Positions 55,879 to 64,000 of a stretch of 64,000 nucleotides of DNA are shown here, one piece after another. The position numbers and the translations under genes are program-made. Below the pieces are notes generated by a model. It ran no database searches and was not told where the DNA came from. It worked only from the letters and a program-made list of their open reading frames with translations. This DNA is from Pedobacter panaciterrae (lineage in GTDB: Bacteria; Bacteroidota; Bacteroidia; Sphingobacteriales; Sphingobacteriaceae), in assembly GCF_001636695.1 (NCBI RefSeq), contig NZ_LGEL01000013.1:61133-125132 (forward strand). The letters are read 5' to 3'. Every line of letters begins with the position of its first letter. Position 1 is the first letter of the stretch.

Positions 55879-57446
55879 TTGTTATCTATATAATTTCTAA
55901 GTTCTGTGATAGTAGTAACATTCAAGACTTTGGATTGTTTGGCCCGCATCATCAAAGCATAGGAATTGTTAAATCCTATTGGCTTCAGCCACTGGATTTG
56001 ATATTTTTTCTGAAAAGCACGCTTCACATAGCTATATGTCCGGTCTTTGTCGCGCGTGATTTCTTTTACAAGTTTGGGATCAGGCTGGAGCAGAACCAAC
56101 AGTCCGGTACCGGTATATTCTGGGTAAAAATCAATTTGGTCATTCCTCAGCGCATCAAAACAAATCTTAGTCCCCCCCAGTCCGGTTTTGGTTGCCACTT
56201 CATAATCGGTATTGCCTTTAATCAGCATATTATACATTTCGGCCAGAATGTACTGTTCGCCAAAAATCTTTGAGCCGATCCGGATGGTACCAGCATGTCC
56301 ATTGCGCGGACTTTTGTACAAACCTTTACTGATCAGAAAATCCTTTGCGACGCGTTCAGGAGTCTGTTTCAGATAATCCGTCCTGTAGTTCAGATCGGTC
56401 ATTACTGAATCGTTAATTTTTCCTGCAAGCAGATTAAGCACTGCCTCAAGACCTGGAAATTTTTCCAGAGATACCTGCCGGACAATTGGCGCGGCATAAT
56501 AGGGTGGAAATATACCTTTATCATCTTTTAGAATCGTCAGCCCGAAAGCCTTTAACCTTCCATCTGTTGAGTATCCACTGATCACATCCAGTTCTTTTTC
56601 ATAAGCGGCTTTATACATCACCGCATCGCTGATCACTGTGGTATGAATCTTAAGCCCATAAACGGACTTCAAGCCAAGATCACCATCCATTCTACCCATA
56701 AATTCCGGCGTAAAACCAGCCTTTAGGCTGGTATCAGATGTTCCAGGAATCATATAAAAACCGCCCACCAACAGGATGAGCAAAGGAAATAAAAAGCGTA
56801 TTTTCCGTAGCTTCCTGAAATCAAGCTTTTGTACCCCCGATAACAGCAGATCCAAAATCACGGCCAATAGCGCAGCCGGAATAGCGCCTGCCAGGATCAT
56901 ATTACTATTGTTCAGAGAAATACCTCCAAAAATAAATTCGCCTAACCCACCGGCAGCAATAAATGAAGCGAGTGTAGCGACGCCCACATTAATCACTGTC
57001 GCCGTTCGGATTCCTGCCAGTATCACAGGCAAGGCAAGCGGTAACTCTACCTGTAAAAGCACCTGTGTTCTGCTCATTCCCAAAGCGTTTGCTGCCTCGA
57101 TAATGTGCCGGTCGATACCCACAATTCCGGTATAAGTGTTACGGATGATCGGTAACAAGGCATAGATCAGTAAGGCCACAATGGCGGGTTTTGCGCCAAT
57201 ACCCAATAGCGGGATCATGAACCCCAGAAGTGCGATACTTGGAATGGTCTGTAGTATCCCTGCAATCCCTAAAACGCTTCCAGCCAGTTTCCTTCGCCTG
57301 GCAATTAAAATACCAAGAGGAAGACCAACGGCTATCGCCAACAGCAGCGAGACAAACGTCAGTCCCAGATGCTGCAAAGTCTGGGTAAGCAATTTGTCCG
57401 ACTGCTCGGTCATAAAACTCCATAAAGTCTGTTGCTGCTCAATCAT
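55875..57446 (-). CDS. ABC transporter permease fused to substrate-binding protein (EgtU/OpuB-like)
   Basis: One 523-residue protein joining an inner-membrane permease to an extracytoplasmic binding domain. Residues 15-205 hold about six membrane helices of the OpuBB/BPD_transp_1 type with the EAA loop (IIEAANALGMSRTQVL). A further helix near 220 leads to an OpuAC-like periplasmic quaternary-amine-binding domain (FTPEFMGRMDGDLGLKSVYG, then IRIGSKIFGEQYILAEM, FYPEYTGTGLL). The permease-SBP fusion is the design of the ergothioneine transporter EgtU and of osmoprotectant / choline transporters. It overlaps the ATPase gene by 8 bases and egtB by 4. Ergothioneine, hercynine or a betaine are candidate ligands. 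Confidence 0.88.
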   Translation of the reverse strand: MIEQQQTLWSFMTEQSDKLLTQTLQHLGLTFVSLLLAIAVGLPLGILIARRRKLAGSVLGIAGILQTIPSIALLGFMIPLLGIGAKPAIVALLIYALLPIIRNTYTGIVGIDRHIIEAANALGMSRTQVLLQVELPLALPVILAGIRTATVINVGVATLASFIAAGGLGEFIFGGISLNNSNMILAGAIPAALLAVILDLLLSGVQKLDFRKLRKIRFLFPLLILLVGGFYMIPGTSDTSLKAGFTPEFMGRMDGDLGLKSVYGLKIHTTVISDAVMYKAAYEKELDVISGYSTDGRLKAFGLTILKDDKGIFPPYYAAPIVRQVSLEKFPGLEAVLNLLAGKINDSVMTDLNYRTDYLKQTPERVAKDFLISKGLYKSPRNGHAGTIRIGSKIFGEQYILAEMYNMLIKGNTDYEVATKTGLGGTKICFDALRNDQIDFYPEYTGTGLLVLLQPDPKLVKEITRDKDRTYSYVKRAFQKKYQIQWLKPIGFNNSYALMMRAKQSKVLNVTTITELRNYIDNN

Positions 57447-58407
57447 GCTTTGCCTTCTGTTTATAGAAATGAAATGCCGTACTCAGTTCCTGAAAATTGA
57501 TGCGCTTGGCCTGTTGTGTTTCCAGGTCCGAAAACAATTCAACCGGATGATCTCCGGCTGAGCTAAGTCTTTCCATGGCTGACCAAACATCAGTGGAAGA
57601 AGAAAGCGCACGTTCTTCGCTTTTTATAAGCTTCACAGGCAGGAATTCCCAGATGTCCTTTATGGTAATTACCTTGAATTCCAGGGCCAGCCGCTGACTG
57701 TCCAGGAATTTCCGGGCAAATTCATTAACGGGCTTATAAAGCAGGTCTTTGGGCGTGCCGATCTGAACAATTTTACCATGATCCATCAGACAAATGCGGT
57801 CGGCCAGTTCAAAAGCCTCCTGAACATCATGGGTGACCATCACGATCGTTTTTCTTTTCAGCTCCTCCAGCGCTTTAAATTCAGACTGGATGCCTGACCT
57901 GGTCACATTATCCAATGCCCCAAACGGTTCATCCATTAAAACAATATCCGGATCAGTGACCAGGGCCCTGGCCAGCCCAACACGCTGTTGCTGGCCCCCG
58001 CTTAGCTGATGGGGCAGCAACTCCATGCAATCCTTCGGGAGGCTAAATTTTTCAATCAGTTCCAGTGTACGTCCCAGGGTTTTCTCTTTATCCCATTTCA
58101 GTAATTTGGGAACAACAGCGATGTTTTCAGCGACCGTATAATGAGGGAAAAGTCCGGTATTTTGCATGACATAGCCAATTTTACGCCTCAGGAATTCAGG
58201 TTTGTCGCTATTGATCTCCTTCCCGTTGATGCTGATTGTTCCTGCATCAGGTTCAATCAGCCGGTTAATCATCTTTAGCGTAGTGGTCTTACCGCATCCG
58301 CTGGTACCCAGTAAAACGAGGGTTTCTCCTTCGGCTACGGTAAAGGAGATGTTATTGACTGCTCGTGTATTTCCAAAATTCCTGCTGACCTCTGCTAGTG
58401 TAATCAT
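57439..58407 (-). CDS. ABC transporter ATPase of the quaternary-amine type (EgtV/OpuBA-like)
   Basis: Cytoplasmic ATPase powering the fused permease. The nucleotide-binding domain covers about 1-240: Walker A LLGTSGCGKTTT, Q-loop YVMQNTGLF, signature LSGGQQQR, Walker B IVLMDEPFGALD, and H-loop VMVTHDVQEA. The C-terminal about 80 residues are shorter than the tandem-CBS tail of osmosensing OpuA-type ATPases, so salt sensing of that type is less likely. It belongs to the five-gene operon: 6 bases after the oxidoreductase gene, overlapping the permease gene by 8. Confidence 0.9.
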   Translation of the reverse strand: MITLAEVSRNFGNTRAVNNISFTVAEGETLVLLGTSGCGKTTTLKMINRLIEPDAGTISINGKEINSDKPEFLRRKIGYVMQNTGLFPHYTVAENIAVVPKLLKWDKEKTLGRTLELIEKFSLPKDCMELLPHQLSGGQQQRVGLARALVTDPDIVLMDEPFGALDNVTRSGIQSEFKALEELKRKTIVMVTHDVQEAFELADRICLMDHGKIVQIGTPKDLLYKPVNEFARKFLDSQRLALEFKVITIKDIWEFLPVKLIKSEERALSSSTDVWSAMERLSSAGDHPVELFSDLETQQAKRINFQELSTAFHFYKQKAKHD

Positions 58408-58413
58408 TGCTGC

Positions 58414-59802
58414 TTAATCTTTGATTTTCATAAACAGATTATTAAGGGATTCAGAATAAGTCGGATGTGCAAACACATACTCCCGGATCCGGTCATAGGT
58501 GACGCCTCCCTCCATAGCCATCTGAAGTACTGACATAATCTCCCCTCCTTCTGACGAAAGCATGCAGGCTCCTAGTATTTTTTTACTCTTTCTGTCCACC
58601 ACAGCTTTCATAAACCCCAGGGTTTCTCCGGTTTCTATCCCTCTTGCCACATTGGACATCGGAATTTTGGCAACCAAAAAATCAAGCCCTTTTTCCTTCG
58701 CCTCTGCTTCAGAAATTCCAATGCGGGCCATTTGAGGGTCAGTGAACATACAATAGGGCACTGGTCTGCCAGCAGTACTGCAATTTGCGTTTTCGATCAA
58801 ATTTCCATAGACAATGATGTAGTCATTATAAGCAATGTGTGTAAAGGCAGGCCCACCTTTTACATCTCCCAGGGCGTAGATACCTTTAACATTGGTCTCC
58901 AACTTTTCATTGACCACAACATTTCCTTTTTCATCTGTTGCTACACCCGGAATATCCAAACTGAGCGATGCTGTCTGCGCGATTCTGCCTGCAGCAATCA
59001 ACAGGTGGCTGGCAAGTATTTCCTCGTTTTTATCCTCTGACTTCAAACGCACGCTAATTTTTCCGTTTCTATTTTCTATTTCATCAATTCTGACGTCTGT
59101 CAGAATCTGAAGCCCTTCATCACGCAAGATCTTTGTAAGTTCCGCAGAAACGTCCTCATCTTCCCGTGAGGCGATCCTGGAGGATTTTTCCAGAATGGTA
59201 ACTTTACTGCCGAAGCGTTGAAACATCTGCCCCAATTCCAGACCAATGTAATTTCCGCCGACGACAATAAGATGTTCGGGAATTTGTTCCAGATCAAGAA
59301 TGGTCGTTGAAGTCAGATAATCCACTTTCTGCAAACCCTTCAACTCAGGAACAGCCGTACGGGCACCGGTATTGATAAAGATCCAGTCTGCCGTTAAAAG
59401 TTCTTCATGTCCATCTGAACTGGTCACTGTAAGTTCTTTATTACCCGAAAACCTTGCCTCCCCAAAGATCAGCTCAACGCCTTCAGTCCCTTCCAGTCCT
59501 TTTTGAGAAGAGGACCGGAAAGATTCAACAATCTTATCCTTTCGAGCTATAATTTTTTTTAAATCCACCTTAACTTCGCCTGTTTCCACGCCCAGCAAAG
59601 CAGCCGTCCTGGCTTTATGGGCCATATGTGCAGAAGCGATCATCGCTTTTGTTGGGGTACAGCCATCATTGATACACGTACCACCTACCAAGCGTTTTTC
59701 AATAATTGCCGTTTTTTTTCCTGCCTGCGCTAATTTCTTCGCCAGCGGAGTACCTGCCTGACCCGAGCCAATGATTATGGCATCAAAATGTTTCATATGC
59801 AT
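58414..59802 (-). CDS. Glutathione-reductase-family flavoprotein disulfide reductase
   Basis: FAD-dependent pyridine-nucleotide disulfide oxidoreductase, 462 residues. FAD-binding GSGQAGTPLAKKL near 12-24; redox-active disulfide C-INDG-C in GGTCINDGCTPTK near 43-48; NAD(P)-binding GGNYIGLELGQMF near 180; FAD loop YALGDVKGGPAFTHIA; C-terminal interface with catalytic HPTYSESL. It lacks the extra Cys pair of mercuric reductase, although databases often name such proteins that. It is the first gene of the operon with transporter, egtB and egtD; a role in reducing oxidised ergothioneine or a thiol donor is inference from position. Confidence 0.88.
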   Translation of the reverse strand: MHMKHFDAIIIGSGQAGTPLAKKLAQAGKKTAIIEKRLVGGTCINDGCTPTKAMIASAHMAHKARTAALLGVETGEVKVDLKKIIARKDKIVESFRSSSQKGLEGTEGVELIFGEARFSGNKELTVTSSDGHEELLTADWIFINTGARTAVPELKGLQKVDYLTSTTILDLEQIPEHLIVVGGNYIGLELGQMFQRFGSKVTILEKSSRIASREDEDVSAELTKILRDEGLQILTDVRIDEIENRNGKISVRLKSEDKNEEILASHLLIAAGRIAQTASLSLDIPGVATDEKGNVVVNEKLETNVKGIYALGDVKGGPAFTHIAYNDYIIVYGNLIENANCSTAGRPVPYCMFTDPQMARIGISEAEAKEKGLDFLVAKIPMSNVARGIETGETLGFMKAVVDRKSKKILGACMLSSEGGEIMSVLQMAMEGGVTYDRIREYVFAHPTYSESLNNLFMKIKD

Positions 59803-60240
59803 TAAAATAGGAGATATTTACCTAAAATAATAAAAAACCTTCAGCAGGTTACACAATTAGCGATAAAAAGAAAACCTACCACCATTACTTTACTTATCCT
59901 CCGAGCAATCTATGGTAACCTTTCCCGCGGGGCTGGAACAGATCAGGTAATCCCGGATATCTAGACACCATATAAGGCTAAATCGGCTTTATCCTGATCC
60001 TCGTCGCATCGAAACGGTTACTGACACTATTCGCATAGGTGATTTTCAATAACGATAATTCATATTTTTTTAAAATAAAGCCCAAACAGAAGCCGGCCTG
60101 CGTTTTCATTTTTGGGGACCATTGTTTACATTTATGTAAAACATGATCGGTAGGCATTAAAACGACACCATTGTCTTTTGTCGATTGAAGACAACACATT
60201 CCCCGTTTAAAAAACTCCTGGTGTAAATGCCAAACGTTTC
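59803..60240. other. Intergenic region, no firm gene
   Basis: Lies upstream of the oxidoreductase gene and downstream of ackA. A minus-strand frame at 59978-60199 (73 codons, ending IRIKPI) continues in phase past one TAG as MVSRYPGLPDLFQPRGKGYH up to a stop near 59897. It might be a small gene with a nonsense mutation or chance. The promoter of the ergothioneine-type operon should lie here, before 59803. Confidence 0.3.
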
Positions 60241-61383
60241 TTAAGCGTTTAACAACTTATAACACTGATGTGCGATTTCATACTCTTCGTTAGTTGGAAT
60301 GATCAAAATTTTCACTTTTGATTGCTCGGTATTGATCTCGGTTAGCGCTTTTTTATATTGCCGGTTTTTGTTGTCATCCAACAGGACGTTCAGGTAATCC
60401 AGGTTATGGCAAACTGAAGAACGCATGTCGGCATCGTTTTCTCCGACACCAGCGGTGAAAACAATGGCATCCAAACCATTGAGCACGGCGGCATAGGCAC
60501 CGATAAACTTTTTAATCCTGTAGGCATAAAGTTCAAGCGCAAGCATCGCTTTTTGATCTCCCTCTGCTACGCGCTTTCTGATGTCTCTCATATCCCCGGA
60601 ACCCCCGACGCCGAGTAAACCAGACTGTTTGTTGAGCAGCGTACTCAACTGATCTAGGGTGTAACCGGAGTGTTCCATTAAGTGAAAAATAACCGAGGGG
60701 TCGATATCGCCGGAACGGGTACCCATCATTAACCCGCTCAATGGACCAAATCCCATTGTCGTATCGACAGACTTCCCCGCATTTACGGCAGTCATACTGC
60801 AACCGTTACCCAGATGTATGGTGATCAGTTTCGCCTCCGGTTTTTTAAGCCAAAGCGCCGCCTGTTCGCTGACATATTTATGGCTGGTCCCGTGAAATCC
60901 ATAAACCCTGATCCCATGCTCCTTATAATAAGATTCAGGTATGGCATACCGGTAGGCATTTTCCGGTAGGGTTTGATGAAAGGCAGTATCAAAAACGGCA
61001 ATTTGAATGGCATCAGGAAAGGTTTGTTCTGCAACTTCAATACAGGCGTAATTGGCCGGATTATGTAAAGGAGCAAGGGAAAAAAGCTTTTTAATCTGTC
61101 TTTTGACATCTTCATCTATGGTAACTGCAGTGGAGAACAGTTCGCCGCCATGAACCACCCTGTGCCCTACCACTGTGATGTCGTGGGTACTTTTGATCAC
61201 CGCAGTTTCTCCTTCTGACAGTTCAGCGATCACCTGCTGCAAGGCAACACGATGATCCGGTACAGCACTGCCTTTTTCTCCTATACGCTCTACAAGCCCA
61301 CTAGTGACAGGCGTTTTCTCCGGCATTTTAAAAAGCTGATACTTTAGGGAACTGCTTCCCGAATTGATAACTAGAATGTTCAT
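60241..61383 (-). CDS. ackA: Acetate kinase
   Basis: Interconverts acetyl phosphate + ADP and acetate + ATP. The start at 61383 gives the family N-terminus MNILVINSGSSSLKYQLF; a longer frame to 61407 adds eight residues. Signature blocks: VVGHRVVHGGE, AVFDTAFHQTLPENAYRYAIP, YGFHGTSHKYV, ITIHLGNGCSMTAV (phosphate site), DTTMGFGPLSGLMMGTRSGDIDPSV, and FTAGVGEND. Length 380 is normal. It follows the pta gene by eight bases and together they form the acetate overflow / acetyl-CoA pathway. Confidence 0.97.
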   Translation of the reverse strand: MNILVINSGSSSLKYQLFKMPEKTPVTSGLVERIGEKGSAVPDHRVALQQVIAELSEGETAVIKSTHDITVVGHRVVHGGELFSTAVTIDEDVKRQIKKLFSLAPLHNPANYACIEVAEQTFPDAIQIAVFDTAFHQTLPENAYRYAIPESYYKEHGIRVYGFHGTSHKYVSEQAALWLKKPEAKLITIHLGNGCSMTAVNAGKSVDTTMGFGPLSGLMMGTRSGDIDPSVIFHLMEHSGYTLDQLSTLLNKQSGLLGVGGSGDMRDIRKRVAEGDQKAMLALELYAYRIKKFIGAYAAVLNGLDAIVFTAGVGENDADMRSSVCHNLDYLNVLLDDNKNRQYKKALTEINTEQSKVKILIIPTNEEYEIAHQCYKLLNA

Positions 61384-61391
61384 GAATGTAA

Positions 61392-63485
61392 TTAGATTTC
61401 CTGGCACTGTATGGCGGTAATGACCACGGTATTAAAAATATCATCAACCGTACAACCACGGCTAAGATCATTAATTGGTTTGTTTAAACCCTGAAGCATG
61501 GGTCCGATGGCTAGTGCTCCAGTCTCCCGCTGCACTGCTTTATAGGTGTTGTTACCTGTATTCAGGTCCGGAAAAATCAAGACACTTGCTTTCCCTGCTA
61601 CCTCTGAGTCCGGAAGTTTTTGCCTGCCTACCAGGGGATCGACAGCGGCATCATATTGTATAGGTCCTTCGATTTTCAGTTCGGGATGTTTGGCCTTCAC
61701 AATCGCAGTTGCCTCTCTCACCCGCTCTACATCCTCACCTTCACCGGATGTACCTGAAGAGTAGGAAAGCATCGCAACACGCGGTTCAATGCCAAATCGG
61801 GCACTGCTTTCAGCAGAGGAAATGGCAATCTCAGCAAGCTGCTGAGCAGTCGGGTTTGGATTTACAGCGCAATCCCCAAAGATCGCGACCCGTTCAGGAA
61901 GACACATGAAAAAAATTGAGGACACCACCGATACCCCGGGCTTTGTTTTCACAAACTGCAATGCGGGCCTGATCGTATGTTGGGTAGTGTGTACTGCCCC
62001 GGATACCATTCCATCGGCATGCCCCTTGTACACCATCATTGTTCCGTAGTAAGAAACGTCAGTCATCATATCCCTGGCCATTTCCATGTTTACATTTTTA
62101 TTTTTACGCAGTTCATACAGGGTTTCTACGTAATCCCCGTAGTTGGCTGAAAGTGCCGGATTATGGATATGAATGGCACCCAGATCCAGATTTAATCCCA
62201 GTCTTTTTATGCTGGCACCAATTTCCTGCGCATCACCCAGAAGCGTGATAGATACAATATCCTGGGCAATCAATTTTTCAACTGCTTTGAGTATCCGCTC
62301 ATCATTGCCTTCAGGCAAGACAATATGCTTCTTTTGACGCTTGGCCCACTTTACCAATTGATACTGGAACATATGCGGAGTGATTCCCTGATAGTTGAAG
62401 GTGACAATTTTATCGTCCAGGGCCTTACTGTCCACATACTTTTCAAACATGTCAATAGCCAGTTCAATCTTCTTTTTGTTATCTATGGTGATCTTGGAAT
62501 GAATGGCTCCTATGGCTGTGGTAGTTTCGAAGGTTCCTTTTTGCACCGAAATAATGGGGATGATGGTTTGCAGTCCTTCGATCAGCTTGATCATCGGTTC
62601 ATCGGGCAAACTGCCTGCAGTAAGCACGATCCCTGCGATCTTTGGATAATTGACCGAAAGGTTAGCCTGCAGCGAACCGATAATGATGTCACCTCGGTCA
62701 CCTGGAGTGACGATAAGCAGGTTATCTTTGATGTGTCTTAGGAAATTGGGAAGCATCATCGCACCGGTTACAAAATTATCCACCTGATTGTCCATCAAAT
62801 CAGCCCCAAACAGCACTTCTGCATTTAATGCAGCAGTGATTTCCTTCATCGTCGGACTTTGTAGACCGCTTTCAATTGGAATTACTGCAATCAGTAATTC
62901 CGCAGGCAACTGATTGGTTAGCGCCTGTTTAATACGATCTGCTTCATCAGGATTTACCATATTTGCGATTACGCCTAAAACCTGCACGTCTCTAAGGAGG
63001 AAATTGCGATAGATGTTAATAGCTGTTTTAAACAGCTGACTAGCGGTTTTATTCTTGCCTGAAACTACAATGAGTACCGGAGCAGCAAGGTTCTTGGCCA
63101 TCAGCGCATTTGACTCAAATTCAAAGGCAATGCCTTCTCCCAGGAAATCACTGCCCTCTATAACTGTAAAATCATAGTTTTCTTCCAGTTTTTTGTATTT
63201 GCTGATAATCGTATTTAAAATATCTCCTGTATTATCTGAACTGGCATTGTGTAACATATCCTGACGTGTAAAGGCAAAAGCATCTTCATACTTGACAGGT
63301 AAAGAAAAATAATTCAGCATGGCTTCAACATGCTGATCGCGTTGATTTGGATCTTCCTGAGCAATGATTGGTTTGAAATAACCAACCTTCTGTGTTTTAG
63401 CCAGTAGCATATTGATCATACCAAAAGCAATTACCGATTTGCCGGTGTAAGGTTCCGCAGAGGCTATAAATATATTCTTAGTCAT
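61392..63485 (-). CDS. pta: Phosphate acetyltransferase, long form
   Basis: Converts acetyl-CoA and phosphate to acetyl phosphate and CoA. The ATG at 63485 (MTKNIFIASAEPYTGKSVIAFGM) gives the standard long-form start with a BioD-like P-loop; the frame to 63557 adds 24 unlikely residues. Domains: N-terminal AAA/BioD-like (1-230), DRTGG (about 230-340), C-terminal PTA_PTB (about 365-697) with IVLPEGNDERILKAV, MVSGAVHTTQHTIRPALQ, MLSYSSGTSGEGEDVERV and GPMLQGLNKPINDLSRGC. Length 697 residues. It is transcribed with ackA. Its promoter lies in the AT-rich gap up to 63865. Confidence 0.97.
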   Translation of the reverse strand: MTKNIFIASAEPYTGKSVIAFGMINMLLAKTQKVGYFKPIIAQEDPNQRDQHVEAMLNYFSLPVKYEDAFAFTRQDMLHNASSDNTGDILNTIISKYKKLEENYDFTVIEGSDFLGEGIAFEFESNALMAKNLAAPVLIVVSGKNKTASQLFKTAINIYRNFLLRDVQVLGVIANMVNPDEADRIKQALTNQLPAELLIAVIPIESGLQSPTMKEITAALNAEVLFGADLMDNQVDNFVTGAMMLPNFLRHIKDNLLIVTPGDRGDIIIGSLQANLSVNYPKIAGIVLTAGSLPDEPMIKLIEGLQTIIPIISVQKGTFETTTAIGAIHSKITIDNKKKIELAIDMFEKYVDSKALDDKIVTFNYQGITPHMFQYQLVKWAKRQKKHIVLPEGNDERILKAVEKLIAQDIVSITLLGDAQEIGASIKRLGLNLDLGAIHIHNPALSANYGDYVETLYELRKNKNVNMEMARDMMTDVSYYGTMMVYKGHADGMVSGAVHTTQHTIRPALQFVKTKPGVSVVSSIFFMCLPERVAIFGDCAVNPNPTAQQLAEIAISSAESSARFGIEPRVAMLSYSSGTSGEGEDVERVREATAIVKAKHPELKIEGPIQYDAAVDPLVGRQKLPDSEVAGKASVLIFPDLNTGNNTYKAVQRETGALAIGPMLQGLNKPINDLSRGCTVDDIFNTVVITAIQCQEI

Positions 63486-63865
63486 ACAATTGGTGTCTGT
63501 GATAAATATACACAGATTATGTAAGAGCTGGGATGAAATCGTAACTTTAAAATGCAAAATCCGCCCTGTGAATGCATAATGTTGCCTGTATTTTATTAAT
63601 TCCAGTATTACCGCTCAAAACCGACTAGTAAGTCAAGACGAGACAATTTCAGATAAAAAAGCAAGCTTAAATTCGCTCTCATTATATTGAGTTAAAGATT
63701 AACAAATTTAGCTTTGCAGACTATAAAAATCAAGATATTCATTAATAGAACTATCTATATATCAATCAATTATAACGTTACTGGTGAGAAAAGTTATATA
63801 TTTTGCTTCCATCCGGAATGTCTAGTCCTGAAAAAAGTTGACTAGTGTTTAACAAAATTACTATT
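63486..63865. other. Intergenic region upstream of pta
   Basis: AT-rich DNA with no gene on either strand. It should hold the pta promoter; no clear consensus pair was found. The edge near 63819 may be the end of the IS element that fills the right margin. Confidence 0.4.
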
Positions 63866-64000
63866 TAGAAACAACCATCAAAATCTGATTTTGATGGTTG
63901 TTTTGTTTTCCAACGTTTTACTTTTACTATGGCTTGTGCATGAGCCTGTTTTGGCGTCAATAAACCAATAGAGAAATGTGGTCTAAGATTATTGTATAGT
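63866..64000 (-). CDS. IS3-family transposase, C-terminal fragment (window edge)
   Basis: The last 44 codons of a DDE transposase are visible on the minus strand, ending in TAA at 63868-63866. They read YNNLRPHFSIGLLTPKQAHA and on to a basic tail (VKVKRWKTKQPSKSDFDGCF). The YNxxRPHxSxxxxTPxQ pattern is the C-terminal hallmark of IS3-family OrfB integrases. The rest lies outside the window, so intactness cannot be judged. Confidence 0.85.
63870..63904. terminator. Strong hairpin at the transposase 3' end
   Basis: The arms AACAACCATCAAAATC (63871-63886) and its complement (63888-63903) are a perfect 16-bp inverted repeat with a one-base centre, followed on the plus strand by a T-rich run. It overlaps the last codons of the transposase. 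IS elements often carry such a hairpin to stop read-in from outside. Confidence 0.7.

Larger units (their letters stand above)
63819..64000 (-). mobile_element. End of an IS3-family-like element (partial)
   Basis: The transposase C-terminus at 63866 shows that an insertion sequence enters the window from the right. The run TGTCTAGTCCTGAAAAAAGT near 63819 has the TG start and spacing expected of an IS end, but the partner inverted repeat is outside the window, so this boundary is a guess. Confidence 0.45.

Noticed and set aside
55875-58407. Plain osmoprotectant (OpuA/OpuB) transporter
   Set aside because: Not excluded, but the short ATPase tail without tandem CBS domains and the tight operon with egtB/egtD make an ergothioneine-related ligand more likely; kept as the main alternative.
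58414-59802. Mercuric reductase
   Set aside because: The redox CxxxxC is shared by the whole family, but the C-terminal Cys pair needed for Hg(II) handling is absent and no mer genes are nearby.
59978-60199. 73-residue hypothetical protein
   Set aside because: No family, unusual composition, and the frame seems to continue past its stop; kept only as a note in the intergenic entry.

Overview
The window looks like a chromosomal stretch of a Bacteroidota bacterium, most likely Sphingobacteriaceae and close to Pedobacter. This rests on AT-rich intergenic DNA, weak or absent Shine-Dalgarno sites, lipoproteins with a Cys box in short N-terminal signals, TonB-dependent receptor / DUF4374 pairing, a hybrid two-component system with propeller repeats, and many glycoside hydrolases (GH92, GH36, GH27-like, GH5, GH28, GH97, GH9). 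No rRNA, tRNA or CRISPR array was seen. The genus is inference.

Layout. 1-3.3 kb: 3' part of a TonB-dependent receptor and a DUF4374 lipoprotein with a Fur-box-like palindrome at its start, so probably iron acquisition. 3.3-9.4 kb: a GH92 mannosidase, a membrane histidine kinase, an acyltransferase and a fimbrillin-like lipoprotein. 9.6-21.5 kb: a large hybrid two-component regulator divergent from an acyltransferase and two alpha-galactosidase-type enzymes, then a hairpin plus 16-bp tandem-repeat element and a GH5 enzyme. 21.6-36 kb: housekeeping and accessory genes (AraC regulator / FMN hydroxy-acid oxidase pair, a radical SAM DNA-repair-type pair, a BamA-like protein, a DUF3606 small gene overlapping an NTF2-like gene, a truncated HAD phosphatase joined to a nucleotidyltransferase, an alpha/beta hydrolase, a short UvrA-like ATPase, MgtC). 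This stretch holds several decayed gene fragments.

36.5-48.5 kb: a tightly spaced seven-gene unit for pectin-type polysaccharide: GH28, a sorbosone-dehydrogenase-like protein with a cytochrome c domain, a second GH28, GH97, GH9, a beta-propeller protein and a CE15 esterase. It has no SusC/SusD pair. A decayed glycosidase gene and a DUF6377 regulator follow.

51.6-63.5 kb: VOC and DinB proteins, then the most interesting locus. A five-gene minus-strand operon encodes a glutathione-reductase-like flavoprotein, an ABC ATPase, a fused permease / substrate-binding protein, EgtB and EgtD, with overlaps or single-digit gaps throughout. A convergent class V aminotransferase overlaps its end. This reads as a combined ergothioneine synthesis, transport and possibly redox-recycling locus. 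The function of the transporter and reductase is inferred from context only. A pta-ackA operon and the end of an IS3-type transposase close the window.
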